Shown here: in pieces, positions 44,684 through 51,596 of the stretch
How the letters are laid out: each line of letters starts with the position of its first letter
Numbering within the stretch: position 1 is the first letter of the stretch
NCBI RefSeq assembly: GCF_001280435.1
Contig: NZ_LBIP01000022.1
Location: 1-64,000, forward strand
From: Mangrovimonas xylaniphaga
GTDB lineage: Bacteria; Bacteroidota; Bacteroidia; Flavobacteriales; Flavobacteriaceae
Direction of reading: 5' to 3'
Length of the DNA: 64,000 bases
Made by a program: the position numbers and the translations under genes
Notes under the pieces: generated by a model
Told to the model about the DNA's origin: nothing
Seen by the model: only the letters and a program-made list of their open reading frames with translations
The model's database searches: none

Positions 44684-44971
44684 CTACATATGTTTTACTT
44701 CGTCCGGCAAGTCATAAAAGGTAGGATGACGATACACCTTATCCTGCGCCGGCTCAAACATTTCACCATTATGTTCTGGGTTTGAAGCAGTGATATACTT
44801 TGATTCTACCACCCAAATGCTCACACCTTCATTTCTTCTTGTGTAGACATCACGTGCATTTTCCAATGCCATTTCGGCATCGGCCGCGTGTAAGCTACCA
44901 AAATGTCTGTGTTCCAATCCGTTTTTACTTCTTACAAAGACTTCCCAAAGAGGCCAGTTTTTTGTTGACAT
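44684..44971 (-). CDS. paaB: Phenylacetyl-CoA epoxidase subunit PaaB
   Basis: The 95-residue protein starts MSTKNWPLWEVFVRSKNGLE at ATG 44971, matching PaaB in length. HRHFGSLHAADAEMALENAR and EGVSIWVVES are family segments. PaaB bridges PaaAC heterodimers in the epoxidase complex. A longer frame reaching to 45076 runs inside paaA and is not the true start. The paaA stop is 10 bases upstream. Confidence 0.95.
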   Translation of the reverse strand: MSTKNWPLWEVFVRSKNGLEHRHFGSLHAADAEMALENARDVYTRRNEGVSIWVVESKYITASNPEHNGEMFEPAQDKVYRHPTFYDLPDEVKHM

Positions 44972-44981
44972 AATATTATTT

Positions 44982-45938
44982 TTAAACTGCTTGTTTTTCT
45001 TTTCTTTCTTGTTGCTTTTCGGCATGCGCCATGGCAGCATCACGCACCCATTCGCCACGCTCCCATGCTCCCACACGGGCTTTCATACGTTCCTTGTTCA
45101 TTGGTCCGTGGCCTTTTACCACTTGCCAAAACTCATCCCAATTGATTTCACCAAAGTCATAGCTTCCACGTTCTTCATTCCATTTTAAATCTGGATCTGG
45201 AATGGTTAAACCTAGAATTTCTGCCTGAGGCACTGTTTGATCAATAAACTGCTGACGCAACTCGTCATTGGTTTTACGTTTCAACTTCCATTTCATGGAT
45301 TGTTCAGTATGGGTTGATTCTGCATCGGTAGGACCAAACATCATCAAACTAGGCCACCACCAACGGTTTAAAGCATCCTGAGCCATTTCTTTTTGTTCCG
45401 GAGCTCCTTGACAAAGCTTCAACATGATTTCATATCCTTGACGCTGGTGGAAACTTTCTTCCTTACACACTCTCACCATAGCTCTAGCATAAGGTCCAAA
45501 TGAGGTATTACACAAGGGCACTTGGTTAATAATGGCAGCGCCATCTACCAACCAACCAATGGCTCCCATATCGGCCCAAGTAACGGTTGGATAATTGAAT
45601 ATCGAGGAATATTTAGCCTTACCGGAATGCAACTGCTCATACAATTCGTCACGAGAAATCCCTAAAGTTTCACATGCTGAATACAGATACAAACCATGGC
45701 CAGCCTCATCCTGAACCTTGGCCAATAACGCCACTTTTCTTCTTAACGAAGGCGCTCTGGTAATCCAGTTTCCTTCTGGCAACATCCCAACAATTTCTGA
45801 ATGGGCGTGTTGTGATATTTGCCTAATATGGGTTTGGCGGTATTTCTCCGGCATCCAATCTTTAGGCTCTATTTTCTCGTCACGTGCAATACGTGCTTCG
45901 AATTGTTCTTCTAAATTTTTAATTTGTTCTTCACTCAT
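44982..45938 (-). CDS. paaA: Phenylacetyl-CoA 1,2-epoxidase catalytic subunit PaaA
   Basis: PaaA is a diiron oxygenase that adds oxygen across the aromatic ring of phenylacetyl-CoA. The 318-residue ferritin-like protein shows diiron ligands in SEIVGM (~Glu48), KVQDEAGHG (~Glu78, His81) and [10 protein letters not shown] (~Glu161, His164), with [20 protein letters not shown] near the C-terminal half. It lies 75 bases after paaE, a gap holding two hairpins. Confidence 0.97.
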   Translation of the reverse strand: MSEEQIKNLEEQFEARIARDEKIEPKDWMPEKYRQTHIRQISQHAHSEIVGMLPEGNWITRAPSLRRKVALLAKVQDEAGHGLYLYSACETLGISRDELYEQLHSGKAKYSSIFNYPTVTWADMGAIGWLVDGAAIINQVPLCNTSFGPYARAMVRVCKEESFHQRQGYEIMLKLCQGAPEQKEMAQDALNRWWWPSLMMFGPTDAESTHTEQSMKWKLKRKTNDELRQQFIDQTVPQAEILGLTIPDPDLKWNEERGSYDFGEINWDEFWQVVKGHGPMNKERMKARVGAWERGEWVRDAAMAHAEKQQERKEKQAV

Positions 45939-45946
45939 AATTTATG

Positions 45947-46014
45947 CCTGCCCAAACAGGTATGTTTAAATTAATTGTTTCAATACTTTAAAGAATTCGC
46001 TCCTTAGGAATTCT
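45947..46014. repeat. Two mini-hairpins in the paaE-paaA gap
   Basis: CCTG-CCCAAA-CAGG (45947-45960) and AGAATTC/GAATTCT arms around 9 bases (45992-46014) are inverted repeats. The latter reaches the first base of the paaE stop codon. Confidence 0.6.
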
Positions 46015-47087
46015 TACACATCAAAGTCAACCACCACTTTATCCGTCGTTGGCACCGCTTGGCAACTTAACACATAGTTTTGCGCCACTTCTTTTTCTTC
46101 CAAAGCATAGTTGATTTTCATTTTAACCGAACCTTCCTTCACTTGACATTTACAAGTAGAGCAAACCCCTCCTTTACAAGCAAAAGGTAAATCGGCTCCT
46201 GCGGCTAAAGCACCATCCAAAATGTTGTCGAAATCGTCATCCATGATGAAATGGAATTCTTTTCCACCATCGATAATAGTCACTTCGGTACCATCTACTT
46301 TCTCTTCCAAAACTTCTGCGATGTGCTTATTTTCTTCTTCGGAACTTCCAGAGAAAAACAATTCATAATGAATGTTCTCTTTAGGCAATCCTGCCGCCTG
46401 AAGTTCATCACGAATCAAAAAGATCATGTCTTGGGGTCCGCAGATAAAGGCATGTGCCGTATCTGGAATATCAATAAAGGTCTTGGTTAAAATCTCTAGT
46501 TTTTCGTGGTCAAAACGTCCATTTAAAAATGGAATATCGCGTTGCTCTTTGGTTAAAAAGTAGAACACTTGAAAGCGTCCAAAGAACTCGTTTTTAAGCT
46601 GCTCTATTTCTTCTTTAAAGATAATGGATTTCACGGTGCGATTCAAGTAAAACAACTTGAATGTACTCTTTGGTTCCTTGTGCAAATGGGTCTTGATAAT
46701 GGATAGCATTGGGGTAATTCCGCTACCTGCAGCAAAGGCGATATAATTTTTGGAACTTTCGGGCTCGCATTTCACGAAGAACTCCCCGTGTGGCGGCATT
46801 ACCTCTAACTCATCTCCCGCCTTTAATTCGTTAAAAGCATAGTTGGAAAACAGCCCTCCTCTAATGGTCTTGATGGCCACTTTCCACTCATTTTCCAACG
46901 GACTAGAGCAAAGCGAATAATTTCTTCGCACGTCCTGCCCATTTATTTCTTTTCGCAAGGTTAAATGTTGCCCTTGCTTAAACTTGAATACTTCTTTTAA
47001 CTCTTCAGGAATCTCAAAGGACACCACTACGGTATCTTTGGTTTCCTTGTATATATCTGAAACTTTTATTCGATAAAACTCTGCCAT
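46014..47087 (-). CDS. paaE: Phenylacetyl-CoA epoxidase reductase PaaE
   Basis: PaaE passes electrons from NAD(P)H through FAD and a 2Fe-2S cluster to PaaA. The 357-residue protein has an FAD-binding domain with RRNYSLCSSP (~55-64), an NAD domain with AAGSGITPMLSI, and a C-terminal plant-type ferredoxin domain with CKGGVCSTCKCQV and a later Cys (LSCQAVP). It is the first gene of the paa run, 20 bases downstream of a perfect palindromic operator. Confidence 0.97.
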   Translation of the reverse strand: MAEFYRIKVSDIYKETKDTVVVSFEIPEELKEVFKFKQGQHLTLRKEINGQDVRRNYSLCSSPLENEWKVAIKTIRGGLFSNYAFNELKAGDELEVMPPHGEFFVKCEPESSKNYIAFAAGSGITPMLSIIKTHLHKEPKSTFKLFYLNRTVKSIIFKEEIEQLKNEFFGRFQVFYFLTKEQRDIPFLNGRFDHEKLEILTKTFIDIPDTAHAFICGPQDMIFLIRDELQAAGLPKENIHYELFFSGSSEEENKHIAEVLEEKVDGTEVTIIDGGKEFHFIMDDDFDNILDGALAAGADLPFACKGGVCSTCKCQVKEGSVKMKINYALEEKEVAQNYVLSCQAVPTTDKVVVDFDV

Positions 47088-47106
47088 ATTTTGTTCGATG
47101 CATTTT

Positions 47107-47124
47107 AACTAACACTTGTTAGTT
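47107..47124 (-). promoter_or_regulatory. TetR-type operator upstream of paaE
   Basis: AACTAACACTTGTTAGTT has perfect 8-base arms around two central bases. It lies directly downstream of the -7 box at 47131-47138, overlapping the expected transcription start, where a repressor would block initiation. The TetR gene ends 120 bases away. Confidence 0.8.
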
Positions 47125-47130
47125 TGATAG

Positions 47131-47159
47131 CAAATTTACAAAATATTTCGAGATACAAA
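47131..47159 (-). promoter_or_regulatory. paaE promoter
   Basis: On the minus strand TAAATTTG (47131-47138) matches the -7 consensus. TTTG at 47156-47159 lies 17 bases upstream, a little closer than usual. Confidence 0.55.
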
Positions 47160-47247
47160 TGTTAATTTCCAAAGCTTAACGCTTTATAATTGTAGATATC
47201 GAAATTTAGCTGCCAAAAAATTGCAGCCAAGTGCATAAAATTCAACT

Positions 47248-47820
47248 TTAAACAATGCCGTTAATAAGTACGTTGCTCAAGTTTTCGGAGAGTTCTTCGG
47301 GGTTCAAATCCTCCTTTTTCGGGATCCAGATATAAAGGGAACGTAATGTGGACAACATAGAAAACAACATGACATCGACATTGGAATCTTCAATTTCCCC
47401 TGCATTGATACCCTCAATTAAAATATCACGAAACTCCTCCTCATAATCTGTGCGTAAGGTTAAATAATACTCCAACTTTTCCTCCAAATGCATCCAGTCG
47501 TTGTTCAAGGATGCCATCCCGGAGGTATTGTTTGACGTGATATCCACATGCAATTTGACAATTTTCCGAAGTTTTTCGATACTGGAAATTTCGGCAGACT
47601 TGATCTCTCTCATCCCTTCCGTAAAAGTCTCCGCCAAGGAAATAATAATATCCTTGAGGATTTCCTGCTTGGAACTAATATGGTTGTACAAGCTTGCCGC
47701 CTTAATACCCATAGTCCCAGCCAAATCCCGCATGGTTACAGCACTATAGCCCTTTTCCTTAAAAAGTTTGGCTGCGGTTTTTATAATTTCGTCTTTACGG
47801 GTATTAGCAGGAGTACTCAA
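47248..47820 (-). CDS. TetR-family repressor, probable PaaR
   Basis: The 190-residue regulator has a TetR helix-turn-helix at ~15-60 (YSAVTMRDLAGTMGIKAASL, then YNHISSKQEIL). The start appears to be TTG at 47820, with no ATG before the HTH. The remainder is a helical ligand-binding domain. It lies immediately upstream of paaE with the same orientation. Phenylacetyl-CoA is the usual signal for TetR-type PaaR proteins, and the same is inferred here. It follows the DUF4230 gene by 34 bases. Confidence 0.88.
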   Translation of the reverse strand: MSTPANTRKDEIIKTAAKLFKEKGYSAVTMRDLAGTMGIKAASLYNHISSKQEILKDIIISLAETFTEGMREIKSAEISSIEKLRKIVKLHVDITSNNTSGMASLNNDWMHLEEKLEYYLTLRTDYEEEFRDILIEGINAGEIEDSNVDVMLFSMLSTLRSLYIWIPKKEDLNPEELSENLSNVLINGIV

Positions 47821-47854
47821 TTTTTCAGAAGTTTAAATTGCCTAGCGAAGGCTG

Positions 47855-48475
47855 TTAATTTTGAAGATTTATTTGTTGCAACTCGTCCAGCACATAAATA
47901 GGCGTTTCGTTGTATTCCAGAGTCCAACCCAATGAATTGGTCAGGATATAAAATTTGGACAGTTCACTTATCAATCGATCTTTGGCATTGGCCTTCATTT
48001 GTGAAGCTTCCAACTTTTTAGCCAAGGATGCCTTTACTTTTTGATTGATGATGTTATAGTCTTTAGCTTCGAATGGATTGAAGAAATCGGATTGTACATC
48101 ATAGTATTCCAAATCTGGGCTTATCTTAATTTCTTCTTTGGGAATGCTCTTTATTCTCAGGATTTTGTTGGTTTCATCCACTTCGTATTCAATCTTGCTT
48201 AAATCGTATGAAATGGTCACTTCTGCATTCACCACTACCAAAGCCTTTTTATCTGAAGTAAAGTAAGAACCGAAGAGCTCTTTGGAATTTTTATAGTTGA
48301 ACACTTCGCTGAAATGCCCCTCGGTTACCACCAATTTTCCAACATTCCGAATCTGCTCCTGAATTAATGCAGAACTTTCCAAAAGCACCGCTTCGTCTTT
48401 CTTTTGATCAGCACAATATTTGAAAACAAAAAGTGCCGCAAGGGTTATTAAAATTCCTAAGAGGATTTTTCGCAT
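47855..48475 (-). CDS. DUF4230 membrane-anchored protein
   Basis: The 206-residue protein has one N-terminal membrane helix (MRKILLGILITLAALFVFKY) followed by a DUF4230 domain with VTEGHFSEVFNY, KKALVVVNAEVTISYDLSKI and the later ISPDLEYYDVQSDFFNPFEA. These proteins are widespread and uncharacterised; the fold recalls band-7-like domains in other opinions, which I cannot confirm. It precedes the TetR gene and follows the gldC terminator. Confidence 0.85.
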   Translation of the reverse strand: MRKILLGILITLAALFVFKYCADQKKDEAVLLESSALIQEQIRNVGKLVVTEGHFSEVFNYKNSKELFGSYFTSDKKALVVVNAEVTISYDLSKIEYEVDETNKILRIKSIPKEEIKISPDLEYYDVQSDFFNPFEAKDYNIINQKVKASLAKKLEASQMKANAKDRLISELSKFYILTNSLGWTLEYNETPIYVLDELQQINLQN

Positions 48476-48493
48476 AAGGCTAATTTAAACAAA

Positions 48494-48541
48494 AAAAACA
48501 TTAGTTGCCTTCTCCTGTGAAAGCCTAACTAATGTTTTTAA
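48494..48541 (-). terminator. Terminator after gldBC
   Basis: AAAAACATTAGTT (upper side) pairs with AACTAATGTTTTT across a loop of about 20 bases, and a T run follows on the minus strand. It lies ~93 bases after the gldC stop. Confidence 0.7.
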
Positions 48542-48633
48542 ATAATTGATTAATAGCCTTGTAAAAATAAAAATAACCCGAACTAGATGTGTTACTAAAA
48601 AGTTACCGAATTATTAAGCTAAAAATCAAGTGA

Positions 48634-48972
48634 TTATTTCTTTTTCAACTCCAACTTCTCTGCAAAATAATCACAGAAATCCTTCATAGTTGCCGTCATC
48701 TTTTCATCTTGAGTGGCACGGTGAAAAGTGTCGCTCATAGCCACTAAGGTTTGATGGAAAAAAAGTTTCATTTCATCAACCGGCATATCTTTGGTCCATA
48801 AATCGATACGCAAAGTTTCCTGTGCTTTACTGTCCCAAACCGACAATAACATAGCCTTTGCCTCTTCATTTTCAATACCGCCATCCTGCGCCGTCCAGCT
48901 TAAGTTTTCAGGAATGCGGTTTTCGTCCAATTCTACATTTAATGTAATTGTTGATTTTATATTCTCTGCCAT
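48634..48972 (-). CDS. gldC: Gliding motility protein GldC
   Basis: The 112-residue cytoplasmic protein starts MAENIKSTITLNVELDENRI and contains PENLSWTAQDGGIENEEAKA and LWTKDMPVDEMKLFFHQTL, matching GldC of Flavobacterium. GldC supports but is not strictly required for gliding. It overlaps gldB by 1 base (TAATG). Confidence 0.94.
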   Translation of the reverse strand: MAENIKSTITLNVELDENRIPENLSWTAQDGGIENEEAKAMLLSVWDSKAQETLRIDLWTKDMPVDEMKLFFHQTLVAMSDTFHRATQDEKMTATMKDFCDYFAEKLELKKK

Positions 48973-49931
48973 TATTTACGTGGTTTATATTTTGAATTAT
49001 TAAAAATTTCGGACGCTTCCATTTGAAGCATATCCATAAAATCCATTTCGTTGTGCTCCATATAGGAACGCACAATTTGCCAGCCAATGAATTGTCCCAA
49101 TCGTCCAGGGGATTCCCTATCCAATTCCAGATAAAATTTTGAAAACGGTGCAGGCGCAATAAACCTACCTGCCAAACCTGTATCGGTGCTGTACAGCATT
49201 TCCTTGTCGATAAAGTACCTCCAGATATAGCTTTCGTTCTCTTGGGACCAAGCCAATTGCTCCGGCAAGTACCCAATTTTTTCCGAATCCGTTTTAAACG
49301 GAATCATCTTATCCTTAAAATACAGCAACTTCCCATAGTAAACCATTTCGTCCAACAAGGTTTTACGCTGCGATTGGAAACTGTATTTTTCAGCATAATT
49401 AGTTGCCAAATCCGGTACAATTTGTGATTTGGTCATATTCTGAACAATGTACTTTTGGATTCCAGAATAGAATTCATGGTCTGCCCCCAAATAAGTATCT
49501 AGAGCTATCAATGCAATGGTATCGGTTACAATAGTTTTGTTTCGGTAATCTACATCCGAAGTCAAGGTAATCACCCTTGGAGCAGCAAAAGTTTTATCGT
49601 AATATTTTAAGTGTTGAAATAGTTTTTCGATATCCAATTCCACATCATCAAAATCGTGGTATACTTTATCTACTTCTTCAAACAACTGTTCCTGTAAAGT
49701 GTCCTGCATGCGGTTGATCCACACAGAATCACTAATTCTTTTTGAAAACAAAAACGGATAACTTGCTTTTAACTTTGGTAAATCTTCTGGCGTAGCTTTG
49801 GCAAAGGCTTCATCAAAGCGCTCTACCTTAAAAGGAATGTCTATTTTTGAAATTTCCTGTTCTGTTTTTGAGGTTTTATCACATGATAACGCAGTGACAA
49901 GAACAGTAAAAAGTAAAATTATTTTCTTCAT
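48972..49931 (-). CDS. gldB: Gliding motility lipoprotein GldB
   Basis: The 319-residue protein has a lipoprotein signal (VTALSC, Cys17) and the GldB pattern: FDEAFAKATPEDLPKLKASY, YPFLF, and the C-terminal PGRLGQFIGWQIVRSYME. GldB is required for gliding and for stable function of the type IX system in Flavobacterium johnsoniae. It sits upstream of gldC and divergent from nadE. Confidence 0.95.
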   Translation of the reverse strand: MKKIILLFTVLVTALSCDKTSKTEQEISKIDIPFKVERFDEAFAKATPEDLPKLKASYPFLFSKRISDSVWINRMQDTLQEQLFEEVDKVYHDFDDVELDIEKLFQHLKYYDKTFAAPRVITLTSDVDYRNKTIVTDTIALIALDTYLGADHEFYSGIQKYIVQNMTKSQIVPDLATNYAEKYSFQSQRKTLLDEMVYYGKLLYFKDKMIPFKTDSEKIGYLPEQLAWSQENESYIWRYFIDKEMLYSTDTGLAGRFIAPAPFSKFYLELDRESPGRLGQFIGWQIVRSYMEHNEMDFMDMLQMEASEIFNNSKYKPRK

Positions 49932-49974
49932 AAAACTTAAACTGTGTTTATTTTTATTCCTAACCCGTTTAGTT

Positions 49975-49982
49975 TATTTTTG
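49975..49982 (+). promoter_or_regulatory. -7 box of nadE
   Basis: TATTTTTG, followed by TTTGCAAAGG, matches TAnnTTTG and lies 40 bases before the nadE ATG. The -33 box is unclear. Confidence 0.4.
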
Positions 49983-50022
49983 TTTGCAAAGGTACTATTC
50001 TTAGATTTAAATCGTAACTAAA

Positions 50023-50811
50023 ATGCAAACAGAAAAAATTGTTGACCACATCGTAAATTGGCTAAAAGACTACGCAACCAATGCTAAAGTAAATGGTTTT
50101 GTAATAGGAGTTTCCGGAGGAATTGACTCAGCCGTAACCTCTACCTTATGCGCCATGACAGGCTTGGAACTACTATGCTTGGAAATGCCCATACATCAAG
50201 CCCCTTCACAAGTAAGCCGTGCCTTAAATCATATAAAATGGATGCAATCCAAATTTGATAAAGTGAGCATGACGCAAGTGAATCTAACTCCAGTTTTTGA
50301 TAGTTTGGTAGCTGCTTTACCTCCTGTAGACAATGAAGCTGATCGTTTTATGTCGTTGGCCAATACCAGAGCAAGGCTAAGAATGACTTCACTGTACTAC
50401 TTTGCTGCCCTTGATAAATTGCTCGTAGCGGGAACAGGAAACAAAGTAGAAGACTTTGGAGTAGGCTTTTACACCAAATATGGAGATGGCGGCGTTGATT
50501 TAAGCCCGATTGCCGATTTATTGAAAACCGAAGTCTACGAAATCGCTAAATATTTAGGGGTTAACCAAGAAATTATTGAAGCTGCACCAACCGATGGTCT
50601 ATGGGGAGATGACAGAACAGACGAAGACCAAATAGGCGCTTCATACCCTGAATTGGAATGGGCTATGAAGATGAAAGACGAAGGAAAAACAGCCAATGAT
50701 TTTGAAGGCCGCGAAAAGGAGGTTTTTGAAATCTTTATGCGCTTCAACAAAGCTAACCAACACAAGATGAACCCTATACCCGTATGCACTATTCCGGATA
50801 GTTTAAGATAA
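50023..50811 (+). CDS. nadE: NH3-dependent NAD+ synthetase
   Basis: NadE makes NAD from deamido-NAD, ATP and ammonia. The 262-residue protein has the PP-loop GVSGGIDSAVTS (~30-41), ANTRARLRMTSLYY, GTGNKVEDFGVGFYTKYGDG and the acidic WGDDRTDEDQIGASYPELE segment. It is the short ammonia-dependent type, without the glutaminase domain. It lies divergent from gldB. Confidence 0.96.
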   Translation: MQTEKIVDHIVNWLKDYATNAKVNGFVIGVSGGIDSAVTSTLCAMTGLELLCLEMPIHQAPSQVSRALNHIKWMQSKFDKVSMTQVNLTPVFDSLVAALPPVDNEADRFMSLANTRARLRMTSLYYFAALDKLLVAGTGNKVEDFGVGFYTKYGDGGVDLSPIADLLKTEVYEIAKYLGVNQEIIEAAPTDGLWGDDRTDEDQIGASYPELEWAMKMKDEGKTANDFEGREKEVFEIFMRFNKANQHKMNPIPVCTIPDSLR

Positions 50812-50960
50812 TTCTTATTAATTTTCGAACACAAATCTTTAAACCTGTTATTTTTTTCATTACATTTACAAAAAGAACTACCCCATATACCTCTTAATCT
50901 TGTCTGAGTTTCATCTCTGATTAATAGCATATTAACTTAATTACTTAATTTTTTCCTATT

Positions 50961-51596
50961 ATGATTAAAGTATTAGTCGTTGACAACCATCCGATTGTTA
51001 GAACAGGGTTACAGTTGCTATTTGAATCTAGCCCCGAAATACAGGTTATTGGCAGTGTAGGTAGCGGTATCGAAATTTTTGAATTCATCCGGCGACATTC
51101 TGTAGATGTTGTGGTTTCAGAGATTGATCTACCAGAATTGAACGGGATTACCGCCTTAAGAGCCATAAAGAAGGAACACCAAAACTTAAAGGTGCTCTTT
51201 TTTAGCCATCACCCAGAAGAAATCTATGCCATTAGCGTATTGAAAGCAGGAGCTTCTGGGTACCTTTCCAAAACCGAAGACACGGACACTATCAAAGAAG
51301 CTATTTTAAAGGTTTATAATGGCGGTATTTACTTAAGTAGTAACATGGCCAAACACCTTAACTATAACGACACCAAAAAGTCTCCGAGCAAGATGTACAA
51401 GCGTCTATCCACTCGTGAAGTTGAAGTGTTAAAACTATTGTCGTCTGGTAAGAAGAATAAGGAAATTGCCCAAGAATTGGATATCAACGAAAAAACTGTG
51501 AGTACCTATAAAGCAAGGTTATTCAAAAAATTACACGTTACCAATCTTGTAGATTTAATCCATCAGGCGAAACATTTGGAGTTGACCAACGGTTAA
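50961..51596 (+). CDS. NarL-type response regulator with Glu in place of phospho-Asp
   Basis: The 211-residue protein has a receiver domain (1-~125) and a LuxR-type helix-turn-helix (~145-205, STREVEVLKLLSSGKKNKEI and INEKTVSTYKARLFKKLH). The acidic pocket reads VVDNHP (Asp8-Asn9 rather than Asp-Asp). The site four residues before the conserved Pro58 (SEIDLPELNG) is Glu54 rather than Asp. Ser82 and Lys104 are kept. Normal phosphorylation is therefore unlikely. No histidine kinase is nearby. Its stop overlaps the dnaG stop on the other strand. Confidence 0.92.
   Translation: MIKVLVVDNHPIVRTGLQLLFESSPEIQVIGSVGSGIEIFEFIRRHSVDVVVSEIDLPELNGITALRAIKKEHQNLKVLFFSHHPEEIYAISVLKAGASGYLSKTEDTDTIKEAILKVYNGGIYLSSNMAKHLNYNDTKKSPSKMYKRLSTREVEVLKLLSSGKKNKEIAQELDINEKTVSTYKARLFKKLHVTNLVDLIHQAKHLELTNG

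Noticed and set aside
44972-45076. A longer PaaB reading from 45076.
   Set aside because: The added 35 residues lie inside paaA in another frame and are absent from PaaB proteins; the ATG at 44971 gives the normal length.
30784-47087. Horizontal transfer of the paa region as a genomic island.
   Set aside because: Base composition and promoter style look like the neighbours, no integrase, tRNA or direct repeats flank it, and paa clusters are common in this group.
47209-47227. GCTGC/GCAGC inverted repeat after the TetR gene as a terminator.
   Set aside because: The stem is only five bases and no T run follows on the minus strand.
48494-48541. AACATTAGTT/AACTAATGTT arms resembling the half-site of the E2 operator.
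   Set aside because: The arms are 20 bases apart, pair as a hairpin and are followed by a T run downstream of gldC, so a terminator explains them better.
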